Source of the DNA: Lentisphaeria bacterium
GTDB taxonomy: Bacteria; Verrucomicrobiota; Lentisphaeria; Oligosphaerales; Oligosphaeraceae
Assembly: GCA_016303095.1 (NCBI GenBank)
Contig: JAEDMH010000042.1
Span: 1 to 17,391 of the forward strand
DNA: 17,391 nucleotides
Direction of reading: 5' to 3'
In this document: one piece after another, positions 1-6,765 of the stretch
How positions within the stretch are numbered: position 1 is the stretch's first letter
How the letters are laid out: every line of letters begins with the position of its first letter
Translations under genes and position numbers: made by a program
Notes under the pieces: generated by a model
What the model was told of the DNA's origin: nothing
The model's input: the letters and a program-made list of their open reading frames with translations, nothing else
The model's database searches: none

Positions 1-94
1 ATGAGCCAATCTTCAGATAAGGGAAACAGGTCGACCAGGTCGGGGAGATTTCTCTGGAACCTCCAGATTTCAACCCCTATCCTTTCGGGGGGGG

Positions 95-134
95 AAAAAT
101 GCCCCGTTTCGGCGGAGAGGGCCGAAGACGGGGC
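95..134 (-). terminator. Intrinsic terminator after rplT
   Basis: Read on the minus strand, the arm at 134-121 pairs with 113-101 (GCCCCGT/ACGGGGC plus TTCGGC/GCCGAA) with one bulged G and a 7-base loop. The stem is followed at once by A and then five T (positions 99-95). It starts 33 bases past the rplT stop codon, where a Rho-independent terminator of the ribosomal protein operon is expected. Confidence 0.8.
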
Positions 135-167
135 GGGATGCGTGGTTGGCGCAGTCGCGAGGCGGGT

Positions 168-521
168 TTATGCCCGGGCGGCCTTGGCCTTTTCCACCAG
201 CTGCGCGAAGGCAGTGGGGTTGGTGACGGCCAGGTCAGCGAGCATTTTCCGGTTGATTTCGATATTGGCCTTGTTGAGGCCATCGATCAGCCAGCTGTAT
301 TTGAAGTCGAGGGCACGGCAGGCGGCATTGATACGCTGGGTCCACAGCTGACGGTAGGCAATCTTCTTGTCTTTCCGTCCCACGTAGGCATACGCCATTG
401 CGCGGTCGGTGGCGGTGTACGCCATGCGGATCAGTTTGCTCCGGCTGCCGCTGAAGCCTTTGGCCATGGCCAGGACGCGCTTGCGGCGCGCTCTGGATGC
501 AGGTGCATTCGTTGCTCTCAT
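168..521 (-). CDS. rplT: 50S ribosomal protein L20
   Basis: L20 binds 23S rRNA early in large-subunit assembly and in several bacteria also represses its own operon. The 117-residue product has the usual family length and the very basic N-terminal arm (RARRKRVLAMAKGFSGSRSK), followed by the conserved segments YAYVGRKDKK and RQLWTQRINAACR. The ATG at 521 has GGAG nine bases upstream, a weak but plausible ribosome-binding site. It is the last gene of the cluster, 41 bases after rpmI, and is followed by a terminator. Identification is secure. Confidence 0.97.
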   Translation of the reverse strand: MRATNAPASRARRKRVLAMAKGFSGSRSKLIRMAYTATDRAMAYAYVGRKDKKIAYRQLWTQRINAACRALDFKYSWLIDGLNKANIEINRKMLADLAVTNPTAFAQLVEKAKAARA

Positions 522-562
522 TGTTCAGTACTCCAAGCTAAAAGAAAAGGGTGAGGTTCTCT

Positions 563-763
563 TTAGAGACCATAGGGGAAACAAGCCTTCATGCGGGAGA
601 GCTCGGTGCTCTTGACCTCCTTGGGCTGGCCCAGGCGGCGTTTCCGGGTGGCGGACTTCTTGGTGAGAATGTGGCGTCCACCCGCGCAATTGTGCATGAA
701 TTTCCCCGTACCGGTCTGCTTGAAGCGCTTCGCGGCGGCTTTTCTCGTTTTCATTTTCGGCAT
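563..763 (-). CDS. rpmI: 50S ribosomal protein L35
   Basis: L35 is a small basic protein of the large ribosomal subunit. The start is set at the ATG at 763, giving MPKMKTRKAAAKRFK and 66 residues, the normal length for L35. AGGAGA lies upstream at suitable spacing. The frame stays open to 871, but those 36 extra codons are not L35-like. Conserved segments include KRFKQTGTGKFMHN and the C-terminal basic stretch. The gene sits between infC and rplT, the near-universal order, and was probably co-transcribed and co-regulated with them. Confidence 0.96.
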   Translation of the reverse strand: MPKMKTRKAAAKRFKQTGTGKFMHNCAGGRHILTKKSATRKRRLGQPKEVKSTELSRMKACFPYGL

Positions 764-780
764 TTTGGGTTCTCCTGTTG

Positions 781-806
781 GGACGGCCTCCGCCGGCTGG
801 CGGTCC
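781..806 (-). promoter_or_regulatory. Candidate hairpin in the rpmI leader
   Basis: On the minus strand a 5-bp CCGCC/GGCGG stem with a 4-base AGCC loop, extended by GGA/TCC across an asymmetric bulge, ends 17 bases before the rpmI start, just upstream of its ribosome-binding site. In other bacteria L20 represses translation by binding structured RNA in this part of the infC-rpmI-rplT transcript. The hairpin is visible; the link to L20 is inference. Confidence 0.25.
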
Positions 807-919
807 GGGCTAGGGTAGAGAAAACGAACCCTTTGCCCAAGACGGCCACCAGTCCGAAACGGCGGGGGCACATGGGGTGACTTCCTTCCCCGGAGAGGGG
901 AGGGAGGCGTTGAGGTTGG

Positions 920-1504
920 CTACTCCTGTTCGGGAGCGGCGGCGGAAGCGGCGGCGGCCTTTTCTGCGGCCTCCTTCTTGGCGGCGGCCCGGGCTTCGGC
1001 CTTCACCGAAAGGGTGGTGGAGAAGGTCTTCCGATCCTGGCGCACCGGGGAATCCTGCTTGGCAATGTCCTCCAGCTGCTTGATGAACCGGTTCATGATC
1101 TCCATGCCGATTTCCTGGTGGCTCATCTCCCGCCCCCGGAACTGCAGCAACAAGCGGACCTTGTCCCCGTGGAGCAGAAACTCCCTGGCGTGCTTCAACT
1201 TGGTGTTCAAGTCGTTCTCGTCAATGACGGGACGCAGCTTGACCTCCTTCAGCTTGGGCTGCACCTGGTTCTTCCGCGCCTCCCGGGCCCGCTTGGATTC
1301 CTCGAAGAGATACTTCCCGTAATCCATGATGCGGGTGACGGGGGGTTGGGTCTTGCTGGGCAGGAGGACCAGATCCAGCCCCGCCTGTTGGGCGCGGGCG
1401 ATGGCGGTCTCGAAGGTGACGATGCCGGCCTGCTCGTTGTCCTGGGTAATCAGGCGCACTTGCCGTCCGTGCAGATTGCGATCTCCTGGTTTGAGCTGTA
1501 TCAC
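920..1504 (-). CDS. infC: Translation initiation factor IF-3
   Basis: IF-3 binds the 30S subunit, prevents premature 50S joining and checks start codon and initiator tRNA. The 194-residue product has the N-domain (GRQVRLITQDNEQAGIVTFE, near 14-33), the linker region (VTRIMDYGKYLFEESKRARE) and the C-domain (KEVKLRPVIDENDLNTKL; LQFRGREMSHQEIG). The family typically ends soon after the C-domain, but here a tail of about 30 residues rich in Ala, Lys and Glu follows. No ATG lies upstream in frame before a stop. The chosen start is GTG at 1504 with GGAG ten bases upstream. Unusual start codons are common in infC and underlie its self-regulation in E. coli. The gene begins 51 bases after thrS. Confidence 0.95.
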   Translation of the reverse strand: MIQLKPGDRNLHGRQVRLITQDNEQAGIVTFETAIARAQQAGLDLVLLPSKTQPPVTRIMDYGKYLFEESKRAREARKNQVQPKLKEVKLRPVIDENDLNTKLKHAREFLLHGDKVRLLLQFRGREMSHQEIGMEIMNRFIKQLEDIAKQDSPVRQDRKTFSTTLSVKAEARAAAKKEAAEKAAAASAAAPEQE

Positions 1505-1555
1505 TCGATTTGCACTCCGTGTTGGGGGTTGGCTAGAAACGACGGGGGGAGGGGG

Positions 1556-3313
1556 CTAGGCCTTGTCCTGGATTTCCTGGAGGATTCGGGCAAGGAACTG
1601 ATCCAAGGGGACGACATCGCCCTTGACGTAGTACTTTCCGCCGGCCTTGGTGCGGTCTCGGAGGGAGACGGCCACGGTGCCGTCGGCCTGTTCCTTTTCT
1701 CCCACCACCAGCAGATAGGGGATGCGGAGGAGTCCGGCGGTTTTCACCTTGGCGCCGATGGGGCTGGCGGAGAGGTCGGAGGAGACGCGGATGCCTTGGG
1801 CCCGGAGCTCCTTTTCCACCTTGGCGGCGTAGTCGGCGAACTTCTCGGAGATGGAGAGGACGCGGACCTGTTCAGGGGCCAGCCAAGTGGGGAAGGCGCC
1901 GGCGTAGTGTTCCACCAGGATGCCGAAGAAGCGTTCCAGGGAGCCCAGGAGGGCGCGGTGGACCATGTAGGGCTGGTGGCGGAGTCCGTCCTGGCCGATG
2001 TATTCCAGTTGGAATCGTTCTGGCAGATTGAAGTCGAACTGGATGGTGGAGGTCTGCCATTCCCGTCCGATGGCGTCCTTGATCTTCAGGTCGATCTTGG
2101 GGCCGTAGAAGGCGCCGCCGCCCTCGTCCACCTGGTAGGACATTCCCTCGGCCTTGATGGCTTCCAGGAGGGCCTGGGTGGCCTGCTCCCACTTTTCGGG
2201 GGCGCCCACGGCCTTGGCGGGGCGGGTGGAGAGGTAGGCCTTCACATCCTTGAATCCGAAGCAGCGCCAGATGTACATGGAGAAGCGGATCACCTCCCGG
2301 ATTTCGTCCATGATCTGTTCCGGGGTGCAGATGATGTGGGCATCATCCTGGGTGAATCCCCGGACCCGCATCAAGCCGTGGAGGACGCCGGCCTTTTCGT
2401 AGCGGTAGACCGTGCCGAACTCCGCCCAGCGGCAGGGCAGTTCCCGGTAGGAGCGGGGCTTGGTCTTGTAGATCATGATGTGGAAGGGGCAGTTCATGGG
2501 CTTGACGTAGTAGGGGTCTCCGTCAATGTCCATGTTGGAGTACATGTTCTCCTTGTAGAATCCCAGGTGTCCGGAGGTCTCCCAGAGATTGGCCCGTCCC
2601 ACGTGGGGGGTGTAGACCAGCTCGTAGCCGTTGCGGTAGTGGGCGTCTCTCCAGAAGGTTTCGATGACATTGCGGATGCGGGCGCCCATGGGATGCCAGG
2701 AGATCAGGCCGGGGCCGATTTCCTCGTGGGTGGAGAAGAGCTCCATCTCCACGCCGATCTTCCGGTGGTCCCGCTTCTTGGCCTCCTCCACTTGCTGGAG
2801 ATACTGATCCAGCTCCTGCTTGGTGGGGAAGGCGGTGCCGTAGACCCGTTGGAGCATCTTGTTCTTTTCATCCCCCCGGAAGTAGGAGCCGGCGATGCCG
2901 GTGAGCTTCACGGCGCCGATTTGGGAGGAGTTTTCCACGTGAGGGCCCCGGCAGAGGTCGGTGAACTCTCCGCAGGTGTAGAGGGAGACCGTCTCCCCCT
3001 CGGGAATGTCCTCCAGGCGGGAGAGCTTGTAGGTCTGCCCCTTTTCCTGGAAGAGGGCCTTGGCCTCCTCCCGGGAGACCTCGGTGCGGAGGAAGGGGAC
3101 TTTCTGGCCGATCATCTTGCGCATCCGGCTCTCGATTTCCTTCAGGTCCTCGGGGCTCAGATGGTGCTCCATGTCGAAATCGTAGTAGAACCCGTCGGCG
3201 GTGGCGGGGCCGATGTCGAACTTGGCGTCGGGCCAGAGTTTGGCCACCACGGCCGCCATGACATGGGCGGCGGAGTGGCGCAGGGTGTTCAGGGGGAGAA
3301 TTTGGTCAGACAT
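1556..3313 (-). CDS. thrS: Threonyl-tRNA synthetase without TGS domain
   Basis: This class II enzyme charges tRNA-Thr and removes mischarged serine. The editing domain opens almost at the N-terminus, with HSAAH (H13, H17) and the second metal-site motif CRGPH (C121, H125). The catalytic core shows motif 2 (LHGLMRVRGFTQDDAH) and motif 3 (GSLERFFGILVE). Zinc ligands C275, H326 and H452 have the same spacing as C334, H385 and H511 of E. coli ThrRS. The C-terminal anticodon domain begins near 480. At 585 residues it is about 60 shorter than the E. coli enzyme; the missing part is exactly the N-terminal TGS domain. The ATG at 3313 is preceded by a pyrimidine run rather than a Shine-Dalgarno site. 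The gene follows hisB by 43 bases. Confidence 0.97.
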   Translation of the reverse strand: MSDQILPLNTLRHSAAHVMAAVVAKLWPDAKFDIGPATADGFYYDFDMEHHLSPEDLKEIESRMRKMIGQKVPFLRTEVSREEAKALFQEKGQTYKLSRLEDIPEGETVSLYTCGEFTDLCRGPHVENSSQIGAVKLTGIAGSYFRGDEKNKMLQRVYGTAFPTKQELDQYLQQVEEAKKRDHRKIGVEMELFSTHEEIGPGLISWHPMGARIRNVIETFWRDAHYRNGYELVYTPHVGRANLWETSGHLGFYKENMYSNMDIDGDPYYVKPMNCPFHIMIYKTKPRSYRELPCRWAEFGTVYRYEKAGVLHGLMRVRGFTQDDAHIICTPEQIMDEIREVIRFSMYIWRCFGFKDVKAYLSTRPAKAVGAPEKWEQATQALLEAIKAEGMSYQVDEGGGAFYGPKIDLKIKDAIGREWQTSTIQFDFNLPERFQLEYIGQDGLRHQPYMVHRALLGSLERFFGILVEHYAGAFPTWLAPEQVRVLSISEKFADYAAKVEKELRAQGIRVSSDLSASPIGAKVKTAGLLRIPYLLVVGEKEQADGTVAVSLRDRTKAGGKYYVKGDVVPLDQFLARILQEIQDKA

Positions 3314-3356
3314 AGGAGGGGGGATTGGTCTGGGGGAAAAGTGTTTTGGGGGCGGG

Positions 3357-3956
3357 CTACTCCAGGACTCCCTTGGTGGAGGGAGTTTCCTGGTCCGTCA
3401 TCTCCGGATCTTTGGCCACGGCCTTGCGGAGGGCTCTGCCGAAGGCCTTGAAGATGGCCTCCAGGCAGTGGTGGTTTTCCTCGCCGGCCAGGAGATCCAC
3501 ATGGAGGGTGAGGGTGGCGGCGTTGGCCAGGGCCTGGAAGAACTCGTGGTAGAGTCGGCAGCTGACGCCTCCGGCGGTGGCCTCGGGGAAGGGGCAGCGC
3601 CAGGAAAGATGGGGCCTCCCGGAGAGGTCCACCACCACCCGGGCCAGAGCCTCGTCCAAAGGCACGGTGGCCTCGCCAAAGCGCTGAATGCCCTTCTTCT
3701 CGCCCAGGGCGGTTTTCAGGGCCTGGCCTAGGGCCAGACCCGTGTCCTCCAAGGTGTGATGGGCATCGATCTCCAGGTCGCCGTGGACTTGGAGGCGCAG
3801 CTGAAGCCGCCCATGGCGGAAGGCGGCGTCCAGCATGTGGTCGAAGAAGGGGACTCCCGTGGCCACCTCGTTCTGCAGGGGGGGCTGATCCAAATCCAGG
3901 GACAGCCGGATCTGGGTCTCCCGAGTGTTGCGTTCAAGTTGGGCGAGGCGGGACAT
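3357..3956 (-). CDS. hisB: Imidazoleglycerol-phosphate dehydratase
   Basis: HisB carries out the sixth step of histidine synthesis, converting imidazoleglycerol phosphate to imidazoleacetol phosphate, using manganese. The product is 199 residues, the size of the single-function enzyme; there is no fused phosphatase domain. Both metal-binding His-His motifs are present: AHHTLED (H66, H67, E70, D71) and NHHCLEA (H162, H163). FFDHML near 37-42 and PLDEALARVVVDLSGRP are also typical. No other his genes lie nearby; it sits between lpxA (67 bases upstream) and thrS. The short leader is C/T-rich and has no Shine-Dalgarno site. Confidence 0.96.
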   Translation of the reverse strand: MSRLAQLERNTRETQIRLSLDLDQPPLQNEVATGVPFFDHMLDAAFRHGRLQLRLQVHGDLEIDAHHTLEDTGLALGQALKTALGEKKGIQRFGEATVPLDEALARVVVDLSGRPHLSWRCPFPEATAGGVSCRLYHEFFQALANAATLTLHVDLLAGEENHHCLEAIFKAFGRALRKAVAKDPEMTDQETPSTKGVLE

Positions 3957-4023
3957 GGGGAATCAGGAAAAAGGGGGGCGAATTTTTTTGTTAAGTCCGT
4001 CAATATAGCATGGTTGGCGTGAC

Positions 4024-4809
4024 TCAGGCGGGGGCGCTTCCGGTGAGGAGTCCCCGTTTGGTGCCTTCCAGGAATTCCCGGAAGAGGCGCACTTCCGGGA
4101 GGTCGGGAAGCGTGGCGGCGATTTTCTCCAGGGCATTGGGGCGGCTCAGGCCTTCCAGGCAGGCGATTTTCACCGCCTCCTTGATGGCGTTGATGGTCTC
4201 GGGAGACCAGCCGGCCCGGCGCAAGCCCACCGCATTGATGCCTTGGATGGCGTTCTCCTGGACAATGCCGAAGGGGACCACGTCCTGGACGATGCGGGAG
4301 CCGCCGCCCACCATGGCCATGGTGCCGATGCGGCAGAACTGGTGGATCAGGGTGGCGCCGGAGATGAAGGCGCCCCGGCCCACCTCCACCCGCCCCGCCA
4401 GAAGGCTGGCGTTGGCGATGATCACATTGTCCTGGATCTGGCAGTTGTGGCCCAGGTGGGTGAAGGCCATGAGCATCACCTTGTTCCCCACGGCGGTGTC
4501 GCTGCCTTCCTCCACTCCCCGGTGGATGGTGACGTATTCCCGGATGACGCACTCCTCGCCGATGCGGGTGAGGGATTCCTGCCCGTGGTAGTGGACATCC
4601 TGGGGTTCGTCTCCGATGTTGGCGCCGCAGTGGATGCGGGTGCCCCGGCCAATGATGGTGTGGCCCGTGAGGTTCACATGGGGGCCGATGACGCAGTCAT
4701 CTCCGATGACCACATCCTTTCCGATGACGGCGAAGGGACCAACGGTGACGTTCTTTCCCAGGGAGGCCCCTTCCTGGATGGCGGCGCGGGGATCGATGTT
4801 CTGCGGCAT
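4024..4809 (-). CDS. lpxA: UDP-N-acetylglucosamine acyltransferase
   Basis: LpxA begins lipid A synthesis by moving an R-3-hydroxyacyl chain from acyl carrier protein to UDP-GlcNAc in the cytoplasm. The 261-residue product is a left-handed beta-helix: hexapeptide repeats fill about residues 10-185, followed by a helical tail ending FREFLEGTKRGLL, typical of LpxA. Aligned by eye with E. coli LpxA, H121 in THLGHNC matches the catalytic H125, H156 in IHQFCRIG matches H160, and G169 matches G173, which leaves room for longer acyl chains. The residue at the H144 position is Arg140. Family neighbours (fabZ, lpxD, lpxB) are absent here. It starts 51 bases after tyrS; no Shine-Dalgarno site is seen. 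Confidence 0.94.
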   Translation of the reverse strand: MPQNIDPRAAIQEGASLGKNVTVGPFAVIGKDVVIGDDCVIGPHVNLTGHTIIGRGTRIHCGANIGDEPQDVHYHGQESLTRIGEECVIREYVTIHRGVEEGSDTAVGNKVMLMAFTHLGHNCQIQDNVIIANASLLAGRVEVGRGAFISGATLIHQFCRIGTMAMVGGGSRIVQDVVPFGIVQENAIQGINAVGLRRAGWSPETINAIKEAVKIACLEGLSRPNALEKIAATLPDLPEVRLFREFLEGTKRGLLTGSAPA

Positions 4810-4860
4810 TCTGGTGTGGGATGAGGGATGTTGGGCGTGGAGGGGAGAGGAGGGAGGGGA

Positions 4861-6144
4861 TTACTGCAGCACCACCCGGCGGCGGTTTTTCTTGCCGGCC
4901 CGGAGGATGATTTCGCCGGAGGGGGGGAAGTCCTGGGCGCTCAGGATCATCTTGGGATCCTGGAGGCGGGTCTCTCCCAGGTAGCATCCGCCGCCTTGGA
5001 CCAGTCGCCGGGCCTCGCCATTGGAGGCGCAGAGGCCCGCCCGCACCATGAGCGTGAGGAGGCCCAGGCCGGCTTCCCATTCCTGGCGGGGAATCTCCAC
5101 CGCAGGAATGGCCTGGCTGGCCTGTTCCGGGGTGATGGCGGCCACGGCGGAGGAGGTGGGAATCTTGCCCTCGGGGTCGGCAAAGCCGAACTGGGTGCAG
5201 GCCGCCAGGTAGGCCTGGGCGGCGGTCTCCGGTCCATGGGCCAGGGCGGTGGCCTCGTAGGCCAGAATCTCCTTGGCCCGGTTGATCTGGGGAGAGGGCA
5301 GGTCTCCCAGTCGCCGGACTTCGTCCATGGGCAGGGCGGTGAAGTACGCCAGCAGCTTCTTCACATCCCTGTCATCCACATTCCGCCAGAACTGGTAGTA
5401 CTCGAAGGGGGCGGTGCGGTTGGCATCCAGCCAGACGGCGCCCCCCGCCGTCTTCCCGAATTTGGTGCCGTCGGATTTCAGGAGGAGGGGGAAGGTGGCC
5501 CCGAAGACCTCCTTCTGCTGGAGGCGTCGGGTCAGATCCACGCCCGCCACGATGTTGCCCCACTGATCCTGGCCGCCGAACTCCAGACGGCAGTCGTAGG
5601 CCTGGCACAGATGGTTGAAGTCGAAGGCCTGGAGGAGGGGGTAGCTGAACTCCAGGAAGGAGAGGGAAGTCTGGAGGCGGATCTTCACGGACTCCGCCGT
5701 GAGCATCCGGTTGACGCTGAAGAGGGAGCCGATGTCCCGGAGAAAATCCAGGAATTTCAGCCCCCGGAGCCAGTCGGCGTTGTTCACCAGCCGGGCTTTG
5801 CCCTCCCCAAAGTCCAGGAAGCGGGCCAGCTGTCCCTGGAGACAGCGGACATTCTCGTCGATGGTCTCCACGGTCATGATGGGGCGGGCCTCCATCTTTC
5901 CCGAGGGATCCCCGATCATGGCGGTGCCTCCGCCTACCAGAGCCAGGGGACGGTGGCCGCATTTCTGCAGCCAGCGCATGGCCATGATGGGCAGCAGATG
6001 GCCGATGTGAAGGGAGTTTCCCGTGGGATCAAAGCCCACATAGAAGGTCTGGGGGCCTTCGCCCAGCAGCTTTCGCAGGGCGTCGGCATCCGTGGACTGG
6101 TAGATGAAGCCGCGTTCGGCCAGGATGTCCCAGGCGTTTTGCAT
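4861..6144 (-). CDS. tyrS: Tyrosyl-tRNA synthetase
   Basis: This class I enzyme charges tRNA-Tyr. The product is 427 residues, close to the E. coli enzyme (424). The HIGH signature is at 46-49 (GNSLHIGHL), the KMSKS-equivalent KFGKT is at 228-232 followed by AGGAVWLD, and the tyrosine-pocket segment GGQDQWGNI lies near 190-198. A C-terminal S4 RNA-binding domain covers about 355-427. The start is placed at the ATG at 6144 (MQNAWDILAERGF), which matches the family; the frame is open upstream to 6384 but would run into rplU and adds proline-rich, non-family sequence. No Shine-Dalgarno site is visible. A strong hairpin lies about 60 bases upstream. Confidence 0.96.
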   Translation of the reverse strand: MQNAWDILAERGFIYQSTDADALRKLLGEGPQTFYVGFDPTGNSLHIGHLLPIMAMRWLQKCGHRPLALVGGGTAMIGDPSGKMEARPIMTVETIDENVRCLQGQLARFLDFGEGKARLVNNADWLRGLKFLDFLRDIGSLFSVNRMLTAESVKIRLQTSLSFLEFSYPLLQAFDFNHLCQAYDCRLEFGGQDQWGNIVAGVDLTRRLQQKEVFGATFPLLLKSDGTKFGKTAGGAVWLDANRTAPFEYYQFWRNVDDRDVKKLLAYFTALPMDEVRRLGDLPSPQINRAKEILAYEATALAHGPETAAQAYLAACTQFGFADPEGKIPTSSAVAAITPEQASQAIPAVEIPRQEWEAGLGLLTLMVRAGLCASNGEARRLVQGGGCYLGETRLQDPKMILSAQDFPPSGEIILRAGKKNRRRVVLQ

Positions 6145-6206
6145 GTCCGAAAAGGGGTTCAGCGGGAGAAAGGAGGGGGGGGTAGGGGAGTCCTCTGGAA
6201 AAGGGA

Positions 6207-6238
6207 CAAGGCACGAAGCGAAGCGCATTCGTGCCTTG
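6207..6238 (-). terminator. Hairpin between rplU and tyrS
   Basis: A perfect 11-bp inverted repeat (CAAGGCACGAA / TTCGTGCCTTG) has a 10-base centre that can itself form a 3-bp GCG/CGC stem. On the minus strand it is followed by TCCCTTTT, a poor T tract. It could be a partial terminator or attenuator that lowers tyrS and downstream transcription relative to rplU, an RNA-stabilising hairpin, or a copy of a dispersed palindrome. Confidence 0.45.
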
Positions 6239-6320
6239 CAGGAGGAAGCCCCTGGGGATGGGAGCGGGCGGGGCTGGGAAAGGAGTGGGGCGGGGGAGAA
6301 TCCTCCCTGCCGCGGCGGGG

Positions 6321-6635
6321 CTAGGCGCCCACGATTTCCTTGACCGTCAGGCGGGTCATGTCCTGGCGGTGGCCATTCTTGCAACGGCTGCGCTTGCGGC
6401 GCTTCATCTTGAAGACGATGAGCTTGGGGCCGCGGAACTGGGCCTTGATTTCCGCCTTGACCACGGCGCCGGCAACGGTGGGGGCGCCGAAGACCGTCCC
6501 GTCATCCTTGGAGATCAGGAGAACCTCGCTGAAATCTTTCATCTCTCCGGCCTCGCCGGGGATGTGGTCGATCTCGAAATCCTGGCCGGGCTCCACCTTA
6601 TACTGCTTGCCCGAGGTCTTGATGATGGCGTACAT
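6321..6635 (-). CDS. rplU: 50S ribosomal protein L21
   Basis: L21 binds 23S rRNA in the large subunit. The 104-residue product starts MYAIIKTSGKQYKVEPGQ and contains the conserved basic segment KMKRRKRSRCKNGHRQ, both diagnostic. The ATG at 6635 fits the family start; an upstream in-frame ATG at 6680 adds 15 non-conserved residues. GGGAG lies about 11 bases upstream. It is the first gene of the cluster, with a promoter about 75 bases before it. The usual partner rpmA (L27) does not follow: only 176 bases separate rplU from tyrS, too few for it. Confidence 0.95.
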   Translation of the reverse strand: MYAIIKTSGKQYKVEPGQDFEIDHIPGEAGEMKDFSEVLLISKDDGTVFGAPTVAGAVVKAEIKAQFRGPKLIVFKMKRRKRSRCKNGHRQDMTRLTVKEIVGA

Positions 6636-6706
6636 AGTAGGAAAAACTCCCGTGGGGGTTGGTTGGGTATGGTTCGTCAAAGAAATGGTCTTGCGTAGAG
6701 TGCGTT

Positions 6707-6734
6707 AATATAACGGTCGGAGGGGTGTTTTCAA
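6707..6734 (-). promoter_or_regulatory. Sigma70-type promoter before rplU
   Basis: On the minus strand TTGAAA (6734-6729) and TATATT (6712-6707) are separated by 16 bases; each hexamer matches the consensus at five of six positions. Transcription would start near 6700, giving a leader of about 65 bases to rplU, and could serve the whole cluster down to the terminator at 95-134. Confidence 0.6.
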
Positions 6735-6765
6735 CCCGAGGGGGTTGGGGGGCCAGGACGCTGCC

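Noticed and set aside
1118..3451. Plus-strand open frame of 777 codons opposite thrS
   Set aside because: It lies antisense to thrS, which has full family motifs; the predicted product is Gly/Leu/Val/Asp-rich without any recognisable motif, as expected from the complement of GC-rich codons.
4828..6324. Plus-strand open frame of 498 codons opposite tyrS
   Set aside because: It is the complement of tyrS, low in complexity, with no ribosome-binding site or motif.
6732..6747. Terminator CAACCC/GGGTTG after the HPr-like gene
   Set aside because: The stem is only 6 bp, there is no T tract, and it overlaps the -35 box of the rplU promoter.
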